Positions 44,600-53,472 are shown, numbered from the stretch's first letter. The stretch is DNA of 64,000 nt from Sphingobacterium nematocida (GCF_900168125.1 NZ_FUZF01000003.1:248001-312000), one strand, 5' to 3'. A program made the numbers and translations. Notes: generated from the letters alone by a model not told the origin.

Positions 44600-47500
44600 T
44601 TAGTCAAATAATTTCAACAACTCCTCTTTACTCAACGTCTTCATCAAATTCGTTTCATCCAAAATCAATCCGTCAGCCAATTGCTTCTTGTGTTCCTGTA
44701 ATACCAATATTTTTTCTTCTACACTATCTTTGCAAACTATCTTATAGGCATTCACATGCTTTTCCTGCCCGATGCGATAACAGCGATCAATTGCCTGTAC
44801 CTCCACAGCCGGGTTCCACCAAGGGTCGAGAATATAAACATAATCAGCCGCCGTTAGATTCAATCCCGTGCCTCCTGCTTTCAGACTAATCAAAAACACC
44901 CTGCAGCTTTCATCACCTTGAAATCGCTCTACCGCCTCTTGTCGTTGCTGTTGAGAAAGCTTGCCATCGAGATAAGCATAACCAACCTCCTTCGCCTTAA
45001 CACGCTCTTCAACCAACTGTAGCATACTTGTAAAAAAGGAAAAGAGCAGCACTTTATGTCCCGGGACAACCTCAGACAAGATCTCTTCAATCTGGTCTAA
45101 CTTGATTGAATCTGAATTAAAACTTTCATCTTTCAATAACGCAGGCGAGTTACAGATTTGCCGCAATTTATTCAGCGCCTCCATAGCTACGAACTTAGAT
45201 TTTGAAGGATCTGCACTGTTTAAATTATCAGCAACCTCACCCTGATATATTTTTCTATATTTATCATACACCTTTCGTTGTGCAGGCAACATATCGACCA
45301 AAAGTGTTGTCTCCATTTTATCCGGTAAGTCTAGTGCCACCTGCATCTTCGTACGACGCAGCATAAAAGGTTGTATCATTTTTTGCAAGCTTCCCAACGT
45401 TTCATCTCGGCTCTCTTCCTGCGCTATCCCTTTATAAGCATTATTGAAGGCTCGGTAATTACCAAAGAAGCCTGGGTTAACGAGGGTCATCTGTGCATAG
45501 ATATCCTGAATCCCATTTTCTATCGGTGTCCCCGTCATCGCAATTCGATAAGAACTTTTTAAATCATATAAATATTCAAACCTCTTAGAATTGCGATTTT
45601 TGACTGCCTGGGATTCATCCAAAATCATATAACTGAAAACAAGGTTCCTTAGAAACAAAACATCTGCCATAGCTGTCCCATAAGTAGTCAATACCACCGA
45701 CCCTTCACCTAACTCAGAAATATCTTTACGTTTTGTACCATGATAAATAACAATCTCTCTGGCAGGTGCAAATTTCTGGAACTCATTTTGCCAATTAAAC
45801 AACAATGAATTAGGTACAATTATAATAGAGGGCCCAGAGTTAGGGTTTCTTTCATAATAATACTCCAAAAGCGATATTACTTGAAGCGTTTTTCCTAACC
45901 CCATATCATCCGCAAGTATTCCGCCCCATTGAAACTCTTGTAGAAATGCCATCCAACTCAATCCTGCCAATTGATACGGTCTTAATGTAGCTTTAATAGT
46001 TGCAGGAACGCTAACTAAAGGAATCTCTTTCATATTTTCCAATTTCTCCCGTCTTGAGCGAAGTCCTTCATTAATAATACTAGGATCTATTTTTTCCAAA
46101 ACGGCCTGAAAAGACAAACATTGAGCAGAAGTTAAGACAAGATATTCACCTTCTATCCGACCCTGACTAAATAGAGGAATAAACATGGACCGTAAACTAT
46201 CACTTATATAAACATATTGATCACTATTAACAATGTACCAGTTTTTCTTATCGAATAGATATCTTTCAAAACCACTCAAATCTAAAGATAGATTACCAAG
46301 ATTAAAGCTAAGTTGGATATGCAAAAAATTTCCATGAGTCAGTACATCCCGCACTTTCCATTTCGGTTCGTACGGATAATATTTTGAACCGAGCTGTATT
46401 CGATCTAAATTCAACTTAATCTGATTTTCACGACAAGATCTCTTTAACCTTTCAATCCAACTGGTTTTTGCGATTGATACTAAAGGTAATCTCCACGAAT
46501 GACTCGTCGACTCATCATTAAACAACTCATGCTGACTTGCAACAAATGAAGCGAACTCCAGTTCTTCATTGTAATTTCTTTTAGCCACCATTAACTGATT
46601 GTCACAAGACCACAATATCTGGGGGTTCTGATAATCCAAAATCGGTACCGCAATATCTCCGAAAGCCACTTTCGCCTCCAAATGCAAATAATCATCACTC
46701 ACATTCAAATCTAAAATCCTAAGCATTTCAACGCTGGAAGTAGACATATAATCCGATTCAGGTCGAAAACTGCTGAATTGGACAGGAAATCTCTCCAACA
46801 GTGGTTTTATGATATCCTCATAAAAACATTCAATATCCTGCTTCAGTACAAAAACCTTAAAATCCGAATGCTTAAATTTATTAAGTACCTGTTCGATATA
46901 AAAATCATCGATAAACAATACTGTCTTATTACCAATTTTCATTAGAAAACTATGCTTGCTACTTAAAAATTTAGGAGATTTCACTTGAACTCCTTTATAG
47001 TATAATAATACCTCAACCAGCAAGCCTTGAAGGCTTTCTATTACCCGAATATTAATCTTGAAGTCTTCACCACCTATCTTAAGCTTTTTATATACATTTG
47101 TCGATGAATTCCGAAGTACAATTTCTGCGACATCGTAGTTTTTCCTATTCGACTCGAAAAAACATATATCATCATTCTTGAGATAATTCACGATTACATC
47201 GCACCACAAGTTCATCAACTTTTGCTTCCTGCCCCACCTTTCATCTTGAGATACAACATCTAAGGAAGAAAGCTCACTTATTTTTAACATCTGGCGAGCA
47301 ACGGCGTCCAATGCTAATTCATAACTAGTTAATGTCTCCGGTTGTGGCAAATTTTCGTTAAACAAATAACTGGATTGAAATGTGTTACCACGCCTATCTC
47401 TGCTTAAAAAAGGCATTAAAAGAGGTAGCCCATTTATGTCATTATCTATGGGGATTGCAAAAACCAATCTCTTCTGTTTTTCATTCTGAGCTAACTCTTC

Positions 47501-48076
47501 AAAATGAAATCTAACATCTAATAAACTTGGGCTTGATTTATCAAATGGGTAGCTATAAATTCTTCCCAACCCAGCCACAGCTTCTAAAATTACTTTCGGT
47601 GTCCTTGAAAATACGTTAGCAACTAAAACTTTAAAAAGCTTACGCTGCTGCTGATTAGGGTAGTTCCATTGTTCATTATATAAGTGTTTAAAATAGAACT
47701 TATTGTCTCGGAGCCGATCTTTAATCAAAGAATAGGCATGCTGGCACAAGCCTTTTTTATTATCATTACAAGAGCAATGAACCTTCATAAAAGCAGAAGT
47801 CAAAGAAATGGAAACAATGTACTTTTCTGTATTTGAAACTTTCACTTCAAACTCATAATGATTGTCAAACACACTGTGCTCAAAATCCAAATCAAACTTA
47901 ACCTTCGTTAGAGAGTCTTGTCCGCGAAAATATCCTTTTAAATAGGTTATCGACATCATCAGTCCACCATTCTCATTACTCTCCCATGGAATCAAAAAAG
48001 GTTCGGAAGCCTTACGCTTAGGCAAAGCAGTGGCCTTGGACACCACTACAGCGTCCGTTTCTACGGTCTCTTTCAT
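44600..48076 (-). CDS. SNF2-family DEAD/DEAH ATPase with N-terminal SWIM zinc finger
   Basis: A 1158-residue cytoplasmic helicase-like ATPase. A SWIM zinc finger lies near residues 99-114 (HCSCNDNKKGLCQH). A long middle region of about 550 residues follows, and then the SNF2 core: Walker A in ADDMGLGKTLQ (near 723), Walker B in YMILDESQAVKN (near 820), motif III around AMTGTPIENG and motif VI in AIDRCYRIGQ (near 1095). Such proteins (HepA/RapA-like class) remodel nucleic acid-protein complexes; in bacteria the role is largely unknown. It forms an operon with a 57-codon gene upstream and the unknown gene downstream. Confidence 0.93.
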   Translation of the reverse strand: MKETVETDAVVVSKATALPKRKASEPFLIPWESNENGGLMMSITYLKGYFRGQDSLTKVKFDLDFEHSVFDNHYEFEVKVSNTEKYIVSISLTSAFMKVHCSCNDNKKGLCQHAYSLIKDRLRDNKFYFKHLYNEQWNYPNQQQRKLFKVLVANVFSRTPKVILEAVAGLGRIYSYPFDKSSPSLLDVRFHFEELAQNEKQKRLVFAIPIDNDINGLPLLMPFLSRDRRGNTFQSSYLFNENLPQPETLTSYELALDAVARQMLKISELSSLDVVSQDERWGRKQKLMNLWCDVIVNYLKNDDICFFESNRKNYDVAEIVLRNSSTNVYKKLKIGGEDFKINIRVIESLQGLLVEVLLYYKGVQVKSPKFLSSKHSFLMKIGNKTVLFIDDFYIEQVLNKFKHSDFKVFVLKQDIECFYEDIIKPLLERFPVQFSSFRPESDYMSTSSVEMLRILDLNVSDDYLHLEAKVAFGDIAVPILDYQNPQILWSCDNQLMVAKRNYNEELEFASFVASQHELFNDESTSHSWRLPLVSIAKTSWIERLKRSCRENQIKLNLDRIQLGSKYYPYEPKWKVRDVLTHGNFLHIQLSFNLGNLSLDLSGFERYLFDKKNWYIVNSDQYVYISDSLRSMFIPLFSQGRIEGEYLVLTSAQCLSFQAVLEKIDPSIINEGLRSRREKLENMKEIPLVSVPATIKATLRPYQLAGLSWMAFLQEFQWGGILADDMGLGKTLQVISLLEYYYERNPNSGPSIIIVPNSLLFNWQNEFQKFAPAREIVIYHGTKRKDISELGEGSVVLTTYGTAMADVLFLRNLVFSYMILDESQAVKNRNSKRFEYLYDLKSSYRIAMTGTPIENGIQDIYAQMTLVNPGFFGNYRAFNNAYKGIAQEESRDETLGSLQKMIQPFMLRRTKMQVALDLPDKMETTLLVDMLPAQRKVYDKYRKIYQGEVADNLNSADPSKSKFVAMEALNKLRQICNSPALLKDESFNSDSIKLDQIEEILSEVVPGHKVLLFSFFTSMLQLVEERVKAKEVGYAYLDGKLSQQQRQEAVERFQGDESCRVFLISLKAGGTGLNLTAADYVYILDPWWNPAVEVQAIDRCYRIGQEKHVNAYKIVCKDSVEEKILVLQEHKKQLADGLILDETNLMKTLSKEELLKLFD

Positions 48077-48094
48077 ATGACTTAGTATTAGTTT

Positions 48095-48268
48095 TTAATT
48101 GGTTGCTGACCCAGCTATCGGTCCTATGACATGGTATTTCAGGGATTTCACAAACTCTATCAAATGCGATTTAACTTCATCCCCGATAAAATAATCACAG
48201 AGAAATCTCCCTTGCAGCTCCAATTTTGAAGACAATCGTTCGATTAAAAGCTTTTTGTTTAGTTCCAT
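48095..48268 (-). CDS. small hypothetical protein (57 aa) upstream of the SNF2 gene
   Basis: An ATG at 48268 opens 57 codons ending in TAA at 48095, 18 bases before the SNF2 start. The peptide starts MELNKKLLIERLSSKLEL and ends HVIGPIAGSATN. It is charged, soluble and probably helical, with no known motif. The tight spacing, the ATG and ordinary codon choice favour a real gene in the helicase operon. Confidence 0.5.
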   Translation of the reverse strand: MELNKKLLIERLSSKLELQGRFLCDYFIGDEVKSHLIEFVKSLKYHVIGPIAGSATN

Positions 48269-48473
48269 AATTCATCAGTTTATATTAATATTATCACATC
48301 CTGCACAAACCTGTTGCAGAAATAATTCATAACTGGATATCTTTTGTTGATTTAAATAGGAACAAAACAGCTTTTTAGCGCAATATCATTGGTAAATCTC
48401 CTATAGTAGTTCTCGTGTTTTTTATTAGTTTTGTTTAGTGTTAAACTATCTATATCAACAAAACAAAGATAGG

Positions 48474-48517
48474 CTAATATTTTAGATAAAAACAAATAAA
48501 TATCAAATATTTTGGAT
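48474..48517. promoter_or_regulatory. candidate operator repeats upstream of the HTH regulator gene
   Basis: CTAATATTTTAGATA (48474-48488) is followed after 17 bases by the similar CAAATATTTTGGATA, which runs into the TTG start. The exact reverse complement of the first copy, TATCTAAAATATTAG, recurs inside the gene at 48651-48665. This may be autoregulation. The remaining 48269-48473 gap is AT-rich with no recognised gene. Confidence 0.35.
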
Positions 48518-48907
48518 ACAGCTAGAAAAAGAATCATAGATTTTATTGAAAATCAATCCATTAGGCCAAAAGATTTTTTATTAAAAACAGGCTTAGCAAA
48601 AGGTTTTGTGGATCGATCGCATCAAAAATCTGGAATATCCGATATTTATCTATCTAAAATATTAGATAAATTCCCCGAGATAAATGCAGAATGGTTAGTA
48701 ACCGGAAAGGGCGATATGCTAAAACCACTCAAACCAGATGTAGTAGAGGAACACACCATACCCTATGAACCGGAGCCAAACACAATGATCAGCTTATTAA
48801 AAAAGCAATTAGAACTATTAGAAGAGACTAAACAACTTCAATCGGAAAAGATTATACGGTTAGAAACGGAATTAGCGGACTGCAAAAAAGGAACACGAGA
48901 AAGCTAA
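48512..48907 (+). CDS. small HTH (phage-repressor-like) transcriptional regulator
   Basis: A 131-residue protein. Residues 1-75 look like the Bacteroidota XRE/CI-type DNA-binding domain (ARKRIIDFIENQSIRPKDFL, then ILDKFPEINAEWLVTGKGDM, a typical ending of this family). Residues 90-130 form a coiled coil (LLKKQLELLEETKQLQSEKI) for dimerisation. The only plausible start is the TTG at 48512, because an in-frame stop lies just upstream at 48497. The gene target is unknown; the flanking inverted repeats suggest self-control. Confidence 0.75.
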   Translation: MDTARKRIIDFIENQSIRPKDFLLKTGLAKGFVDRSHQKSGISDIYLSKILDKFPEINAEWLVTGKGDMLKPLKPDVVEEHTIPYEPEPNTMISLLKKQLELLEETKQLQSEKIIRLETELADCKKGTRES

Positions 48908-49027
48908 GAGAATACGATATCCTTTAATCTATTCAACAATATAATCGTATATTCAACAAGGTAGTTTTATCCGATAATCATCTACAGATAAAGCACAACA
49001 TATTCAGCCCTAAAAGCACTTCTGTAC

Positions 49028-49071
49028 GTGTTGACTCCGTGTTGTCTCCGTGTTGACAGCATGTTATAATC
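49028..49071. repeat. 11-bp tandem repeat, three units plus a degenerate fourth
   Basis: GTGTTGACTCC, GTGTTGTCTCC and GTGTTGACAGC stand head to tail, then ATGTTATAATC. The one-helical-turn period puts each unit on the same DNA face, as for a multimeric binding site. It lies in the 399-base gap 48908-49306 between the HTH gene and the 246-aa gene. Confidence 0.6.
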
Positions 49072-49092
49072 GGTAACAATTTGTTTTAGTGT

Positions 49093-49121
49093 AGAAGGCA
49101 CCCCGTACACAGCTGCCTTCT
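49093..49121. other. hairpin in the gap before the 246-aa gene
   Basis: AGAAGGCA pairs with TGCCTTCT across a 13-nt loop. No U-tract follows, so it is not a clear terminator. It lies 22 bases past the 11-bp repeats and may belong to the same regulatory unit. The rest of the gap up to 49306 is AT-rich; a TACCTTTA box at 49295-49302 sits just before the ATG. Confidence 0.4.
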
Positions 49122-49306
49122 CAGTAGGTTCTCCACTACATCTATAGTATATCTACACTAGGGTATCATAGCGCTCAATTGCTAATTTCATAATCCTAAA
49201 GCACCACCAATTTCAAATTTCATAAACGTCAGTACATCACGATTCTCAATTCCATAAAAATTACAAAATATTGTTTTTCAAATATTTAAATGATTACCTT
49301 TAGTTA

Positions 49307-50047
49307 ATGGCGATAATCGAAAATGGATATCTGAGAGGTCAGATTGGGAATCTGGTCAATCGAAAAGTTGGAAACAAAAATGTCGTACAGACCAAACCGT
49401 CCGACAAAATACGACAAACGAGATGGACAGAAGCCGCATCTCGCGACTTTGGAACCGCTAGTTCTGCTGGTGCATTAATACGTCGGGCGTTCAGACCCCT
49501 ACATCTGGATATGCACGATAGTAGAATGCACAATCGGTTACAGCAGCAAATGCAACGTGTGTTACGGGGGCATGGAAAACAAGACCAAGGAGATCTCCAC
49601 GTTAAAAGAGGCAACATCCAAAGGTTAGTAGACTTTCAATTTAATGAAAAGTCCCACCTCTATGACTACCTATACTTTAATCCAAAGGTATCTTTCGAAT
49701 CCGATGGCACCACGTCCCTATCGCTTCCAGCCATTAACGCACAACGTAATTTTTTCATCCCAAAAAACTGCAGCCATGTTATGCTAAAAATCGAAGCCAT
49801 AGGTTTTGATTTTGGATTCAATCGCTTTGAAGTCATCGGGAGTCACGAAATTGAACTGCCAATATACAGTCAAAATGGGGAAGCAATTACCCCCCAGACA
49901 CTCATCTTCGAACCAAAAGACCAGCATTACGACAGTATAGTAGTCTCCCTTTCCATTCTTTACATTACCAAAAATGGAAGCTACACGTTCTTATTAAATT
50001 CAGAAGATTTAAACCCTGTTGGTATCATCGCAGCTTACAACTTGTAA
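49307..50047 (+). CDS. hypothetical protein, DUF6266-like N-terminus
   Basis: A 246-residue protein without signal peptide or membrane helix. The N-terminal ~60 residues (IGNLVNRKVGNKNVVQTKPS, then QTRWTEAASRDFGTAS) resemble the GxxGxVVxxxxxGxxxxRxxP opening of Bacteroidota DUF6266-type proteins. The C-terminal ~130 residues look like an all-beta domain. Function unknown. It stands alone behind a repeat-rich gap, and the -7-like box TACCTTTA ends only 4 bases before the ATG. A phage-structural or surface origin cannot be excluded, but no other phage gene is near. Confidence 0.65.
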   Translation: MAIIENGYLRGQIGNLVNRKVGNKNVVQTKPSDKIRQTRWTEAASRDFGTASSAGALIRRAFRPLHLDMHDSRMHNRLQQQMQRVLRGHGKQDQGDLHVKRGNIQRLVDFQFNEKSHLYDYLYFNPKVSFESDGTTSLSLPAINAQRNFFIPKNCSHVMLKIEAIGFDFGFNRFEVIGSHEIELPIYSQNGEAITPQTLIFEPKDQHYDSIVVSLSILYITKNGSYTFLLNSEDLNPVGIIAAYNL

Positions 50048-50108
50048 TATACAAATCGACTATTACCTACATATGACCAACTTTCTTGAAATTATGCAAA
50101 GCAATAAT

Positions 50109-50116
50109 TATATTTG
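50109..50116 (+). promoter_or_regulatory. Bacteroidota -7 box for the MarR-reductase-ferredoxin operon
   Basis: TATATTTG fits TAnnTTTG, with transcription expected near 50122. This lies downstream of a possible TTG start at 50086 and supports ATG 50134 for the MarR gene. Confidence 0.5.
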
Positions 50117-50133
50117 TTACACTAATTATTGTT

Positions 50134-50571
50134 ATGCTAAACGAAAGTTACAATCAATACTCATTTATTCTCGACCGTACAGCGAGAAAGGTGAAACAGT
50201 ATGCCCAAACGGCTTTTACGGACCACCAATTTGAACTGACGGTAGATCAGTGGACAGTCTTACGTACCATTTATGAAAACCCCGACCTTACCAATAAGGA
50301 GATGGCCGAACTATGCGGTAAAGATCAACCGACCCTAACTCGGATCATCGATTTATTGATAAAGAAAGAACTTGCCGAACGGATAACCAACTCTTCCGAC
50401 CGTCGCTCCCTACGCCTACAGATTACAAAAAAAGGAAAGAACAAAATACAGGAGATAGCTCCCAAAGTAGCTGAATTCAGGATGCAGGCATGGAAAAACC
50501 TGAACGAAGAAGACTTTGCCCACTTTACACGAATATTAAACACCATATACGATAACTTAACTCAAAAATAG
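50134..50571 (+). CDS. MarR-family transcriptional regulator
   Basis: A 145-residue winged-helix repressor. Its core is LTVDQWTVLRTIYENPDLTN, KEMAELCGKDQPTLTRIIDL (recognition helix) and the wing SSDRRSLRLQITKKGK. MarR proteins usually sense phenols, oxidants or metabolites and control the adjacent genes. It has no Cys pair obvious for thiol sensing. It starts at ATG 50134, not the upstream TTG, and its stop is 4 bases before the reductase start. So it very likely controls its own operon with the reductase and ferredoxin. Confidence 0.92.
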   Translation: MLNESYNQYSFILDRTARKVKQYAQTAFTDHQFELTVDQWTVLRTIYENPDLTNKEMAELCGKDQPTLTRIIDLLIKKELAERITNSSDRRSLRLQITKKGKNKIQEIAPKVAEFRMQAWKNLNEEDFAHFTRILNTIYDNLTQK

Positions 50572-50575
50572 TATC

Positions 50576-51580
50576 ATGATACAAACAGATATTTGCATTA
50601 TTGGGGCCGGTCCCGTTGGACTGTTCGCCGTATTTGAAGCCGGTTTGTTGAAAATGCGTTGCCATCTAATTGATGTATTACCACAGGTAGGTGGTCAACT
50701 CTCCGAGATTTATCCACACAAGCCCATCTACGATATCCCTGGATATCCTGTTGTCAAAGCACAGGAACTCATAGACAATCAGATGGAGCAGATAAAACCG
50801 TTCGCACCTACATTTACATTAGGCGAACGCGTAGAAAAAGTCGAAAAACAAGAAGACGGGTCTTACATTGTTATTACTTCGGACGATACCCGTGTACATT
50901 GCCAAGCTATAGCCATCGCTGGTGGTTTGGGTTGTTTCGAACCTAGAAAACCCGAACTGGAAGGTATTGACACCTTCGAACGCAAGGGAATAGACTATAT
51001 GGTCAAAAATCCAGAGACATACCGCGATAAAACCCTAATCATTGCAGGCGGAGGTGATTCTGCCCTCGACTGGACAATATACCTAAGTGACTTTGCAAAA
51101 AAAGTAACATTAGTACACCGCAGCGATAGCTTCCGAGGTGCACCTGACTCCGCAGACAAAGTATACGAGCTGGCGCAAAAAGGAAAAATCGACCTATTAC
51201 TGTCTCATAACCTTCTGAGCGCGCATGGTAATGGCTCTCTATCCCATGTCAAACTATCGAATAAAAGTAAAGAAGAACTCCTACTAGATGCCGATTACCT
51301 CATTCCCCTATATGGACTTACACCAAAATTAGGCCCGATAGCAGACTGGGGGCTCAACATTGACAAGAATGCCATAGAGGTAAATACATTTGACTATTCC
51401 ACCAATGTAGAACGTATTTATGCCATAGGTGATATCAACACCTACCCTGGCAAGCTAAAACTGATCCTATGTGGATACCACGAAGCAACACTGATGGTAC
51501 AATCCGCATTTAAATATGTTTATCCCGATCAAAAACTGAGTTTTAAATATACCACCGTAAATGGAGTCCATGCCTTTTAA
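50576..51580 (+). CDS. ferredoxin/flavodoxin--NADP+ reductase (thioredoxin-reductase-like)
   Basis: A 334-residue FAD enzyme of the TrxR-like ferredoxin reductase class (YumC type). It has the FAD-binding GAGPVGLFAVFEAG, the VGGQLSEIYPHKPIYDIPGY block, the NADP-binding GGGDSALDW and the C-terminal FAD motif YAIGDINTYPGKLKLILCGY. There is no CxxC, so it is not a thioredoxin reductase. It moves electrons between NADPH and the ferredoxin encoded next. Possible clients are the di-iron desaturase or a biosynthetic oxygenase elsewhere. Confidence 0.93.
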   Translation: MIQTDICIIGAGPVGLFAVFEAGLLKMRCHLIDVLPQVGGQLSEIYPHKPIYDIPGYPVVKAQELIDNQMEQIKPFAPTFTLGERVEKVEKQEDGSYIVITSDDTRVHCQAIAIAGGLGCFEPRKPELEGIDTFERKGIDYMVKNPETYRDKTLIIAGGGDSALDWTIYLSDFAKKVTLVHRSDSFRGAPDSADKVYELAQKGKIDLLLSHNLLSAHGNGSLSHVKLSNKSKEELLLDADYLIPLYGLTPKLGPIADWGLNIDKNAIEVNTFDYSTNVERIYAIGDINTYPGKLKLILCGYHEATLMVQSAFKYVYPDQKLSFKYTTVNGVHAF

Positions 51581-51582
51581 CT

Positions 51583-51613
51583 GTGATAAAGGTTATGGTG
51601 GTGATAAAGGTTA
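51583..51613. repeat. 13-bp direct repeat, period 18
   Basis: GTGATAAAGGTTA occurs at 51583-51595 and 51601-51613, filling the reductase-ferredoxin gap. Its reverse complement TAACCTTTATCAC is like the TATCAC/TAAC units at 3243-3274. Confidence 0.6.
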
Positions 51614-51621
51614 CATAAAAA

Positions 51622-51954
51622 ATGAACGAACATATTATTGAAATAGAAATTGAAGACCGCGATGGTAGTACAGCCACCATCGAAGTCCCTACGGATGTTA
51701 ACTTAAGTCTAATGGAAATCCTGAAAGCATCCGACTATGAAGTGCTAGCTACCTGTGGGGGGATGGCGCTATGCGCCACCTGCCATGTTGAAATCAAAGC
51801 CGGAGCAGAGAATCTTCCGCACGCTGAAGATCAAGAGCTTGACATGCTGGATACCTTACCCGATGCCGATGACAACAGCAGACTAGCCTGTCAAATCCGA
51901 TTGACGGACCAAAATCAAGGCTTATCGATTAGGCTACGAGGCGCGTTACAATAA
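51622..51954 (+). CDS. [2Fe-2S] ferredoxin (adrenodoxin-type)
   Basis: A 110-residue cytoplasmic electron carrier. Cluster ligands are seen in ATCGGMALCATCHVEI (Cys-x5-Cys-x2-Cys) and in RLACQI, the adrenodoxin/putidaredoxin arrangement rather than plant type. It follows the reductase by 41 bases in the MarR operon, so the pair forms a short NADPH-to-ferredoxin chain. No terminator is evident after it. The next gene, ndh, is 177 bases on. Confidence 0.95.
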   Translation: MNEHIIEIEIEDRDGSTATIEVPTDVNLSLMEILKASDYEVLATCGGMALCATCHVEIKAGAENLPHAEDQELDMLDTLPDADDNSRLACQIRLTDQNQGLSIRLRGALQ

Positions 51955-52131
51955 ACTGTGTACAAAAAACACTAAGACACCCTTGTTTAAACAACTAGAA
52001 ATGCCTTTATATACTAGTCAACACTGTTTTAATTGCAAAAATAAGAGCAGATCAATAAAACTTTGCTATTGAAATATTATATTTTTTTAAGATATTTGTA
52101 TTAAAATTTAAAACAATAAAACAAACGATAT

Positions 52132-53445
52132 ATGTTGTTGAATCGTACAGAACGTTCTTTCCCTCGAGTAATCATTATTGGTGGAGGCTTTGGAGGTGTG
52201 GAAGTTGCGCGTAAGCTTAAAGACAAAGAGGTGGAAGTAGTGTTGATCGATCGAAACAATTTTCACGTGTTCCAACCATTAATGTATCAAGTTGCTACGG
52301 GAACGTTAGCTGCCGATGCCATTTCTTTTCCGATCCGTAAAATGTTCAAATCGCAGCCTAATTTCCGATTCCGTATGGCGGAGGTATTACGCATTGACAA
52401 GGACAAAAAAGAAGTACACACTTCGGTAGGAACTTATGATTACGATTATCTGGTTATCGCAACCGGCGCAACATCCAACTTCTTTGGTAATGCGGAAGTA
52501 GAGAAATACTCCCTTCCGATGAAAAGTATTCAAGAAGCCCTAAATATCCGTAGTTACGTATTACAAAATCTCGAAGAAGCCGTACTTCGCAAAAATATTT
52601 CTGATCGCGAACGCTACCTTAATTTTGTTGTAGTAGGTGGTGGCCCGACAGGGGTCGAGCTTTCCGGTGCAATCGCCGAAATTCAATTGCACATGCTGAA
52701 GAAAGATTATCCAGAACTTTCTGAAAATGAAATGAAGGTATATCTTGTAGAAGGTACGGGCAAAATATTAGGTGCACTTTCAGAAAAATCATCCCGTGAT
52801 GCCGAACGCTACCTAAAAGAATTGGGAGTCAAAGTAATGGTCAACACACAGGTGACAGGTTACGACGGTAATACCATCACGTTCAACAACGGCGAAAGTA
52901 TCGCAACCAAAACCGTTATCTGGGGTGCAGGGGTAAAAGGACAATTTCCAGAAGGTATACATGCCGATTACATCGAAAGAGGAAATCGCATCCGTACCAA
53001 CGGACAGTGCCAGGTGGAAGGATTTGACGGCATATACGCTATCGGAGATGTGTCTGCAATGATTACCGAAGAGACACCTCGCGGACTTCCAGGAGTAGCA
53101 CCAGCAGCACAGCAACAAGGTAAATACGTTGCTCAGCATATCATGAATATTCTTTCTGGAAAACCTAACGAAGAGAACTTCAAGTACTTTGACAAAGGTT
53201 CTATGGCTACAGTAGGCCGCAACAGAGCTGTAGTAGACATGGGTAAGTTACATATGAAAGGATTCATAGCATGGATGACCTGGATGTTTGTCCACCTAGT
53301 ATCCATCTTCGGATTCCGCAACAGATTAATAACGTTTGTAAACTGGACACTTAAGTTCTTCACGAAAAACTCGGGAATCAGATTGATTACACATCGTTAC
53401 GACAGACCGCAACCAGTCAATAACGCAAAAGAACAGAAAGTTTAA
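52132..53445 (+). CDS. ndh: type II NADH:quinone dehydrogenase (NDH-2)
   Basis: A 437-residue single-subunit FAD enzyme that oxidises NADH and reduces menaquinone at the inner face of the membrane without pumping protons. Motifs are VIIIGGGFGGVEVARKL (FAD), NFHVFQPLMYQVATGTL (family signature), VVVGGGPTGVELSGAIAEI (NADH) and YAIGDVSAM. The C-terminal amphipathic region (GFIAWMTWMFVHLVSIFGF) anchors it to the membrane. A box resembling a -7 element lies near 52092-52099. It ends in a long palindromic terminator. Confidence 0.94.
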   Translation: MLLNRTERSFPRVIIIGGGFGGVEVARKLKDKEVEVVLIDRNNFHVFQPLMYQVATGTLAADAISFPIRKMFKSQPNFRFRMAEVLRIDKDKKEVHTSVGTYDYDYLVIATGATSNFFGNAEVEKYSLPMKSIQEALNIRSYVLQNLEEAVLRKNISDRERYLNFVVVGGGPTGVELSGAIAEIQLHMLKKDYPELSENEMKVYLVEGTGKILGALSEKSSRDAERYLKELGVKVMVNTQVTGYDGNTITFNNGESIATKTVIWGAGVKGQFPEGIHADYIERGNRIRTNGQCQVEGFDGIYAIGDVSAMITEETPRGLPGVAPAAQQQGKYVAQHIMNILSGKPNEENFKYFDKGSMATVGRNRAVVDMGKLHMKGFIAWMTWMFVHLVSIFGFRNRLITFVNWTLKFFTKNSGIRLITHRYDRPQPVNNAKEQKV

Positions 53446-53472
53446 GACCAGTCAAAGCAAGACTATTTTAAT

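Noticed and set aside
48352-48537. 61-codon minus-strand frame over the HTH promoter
   Set aside because: It overlaps the regulator start and operator-like repeats and encodes a low-complexity hydrophobic peptide. The 57-codon frame at 48095-48268 is the better small gene.
49028-49071. Replication iterons
   Set aside because: No replication initiator gene, DnaA box cluster or partition gene is seen, and the surrounding genes look chromosomal.
48512-50047. Prophage remnant suggested by a CI-like regulator and a structural-looking protein
   Set aside because: No integrase, terminase, capsid or tail gene and no attachment-site repeats are seen nearby.
50019-50234. 71-codon frame overlapping the start of the MarR gene
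   Set aside because: It runs out of frame through the MarR coding sequence and its promoter box and has no family features.
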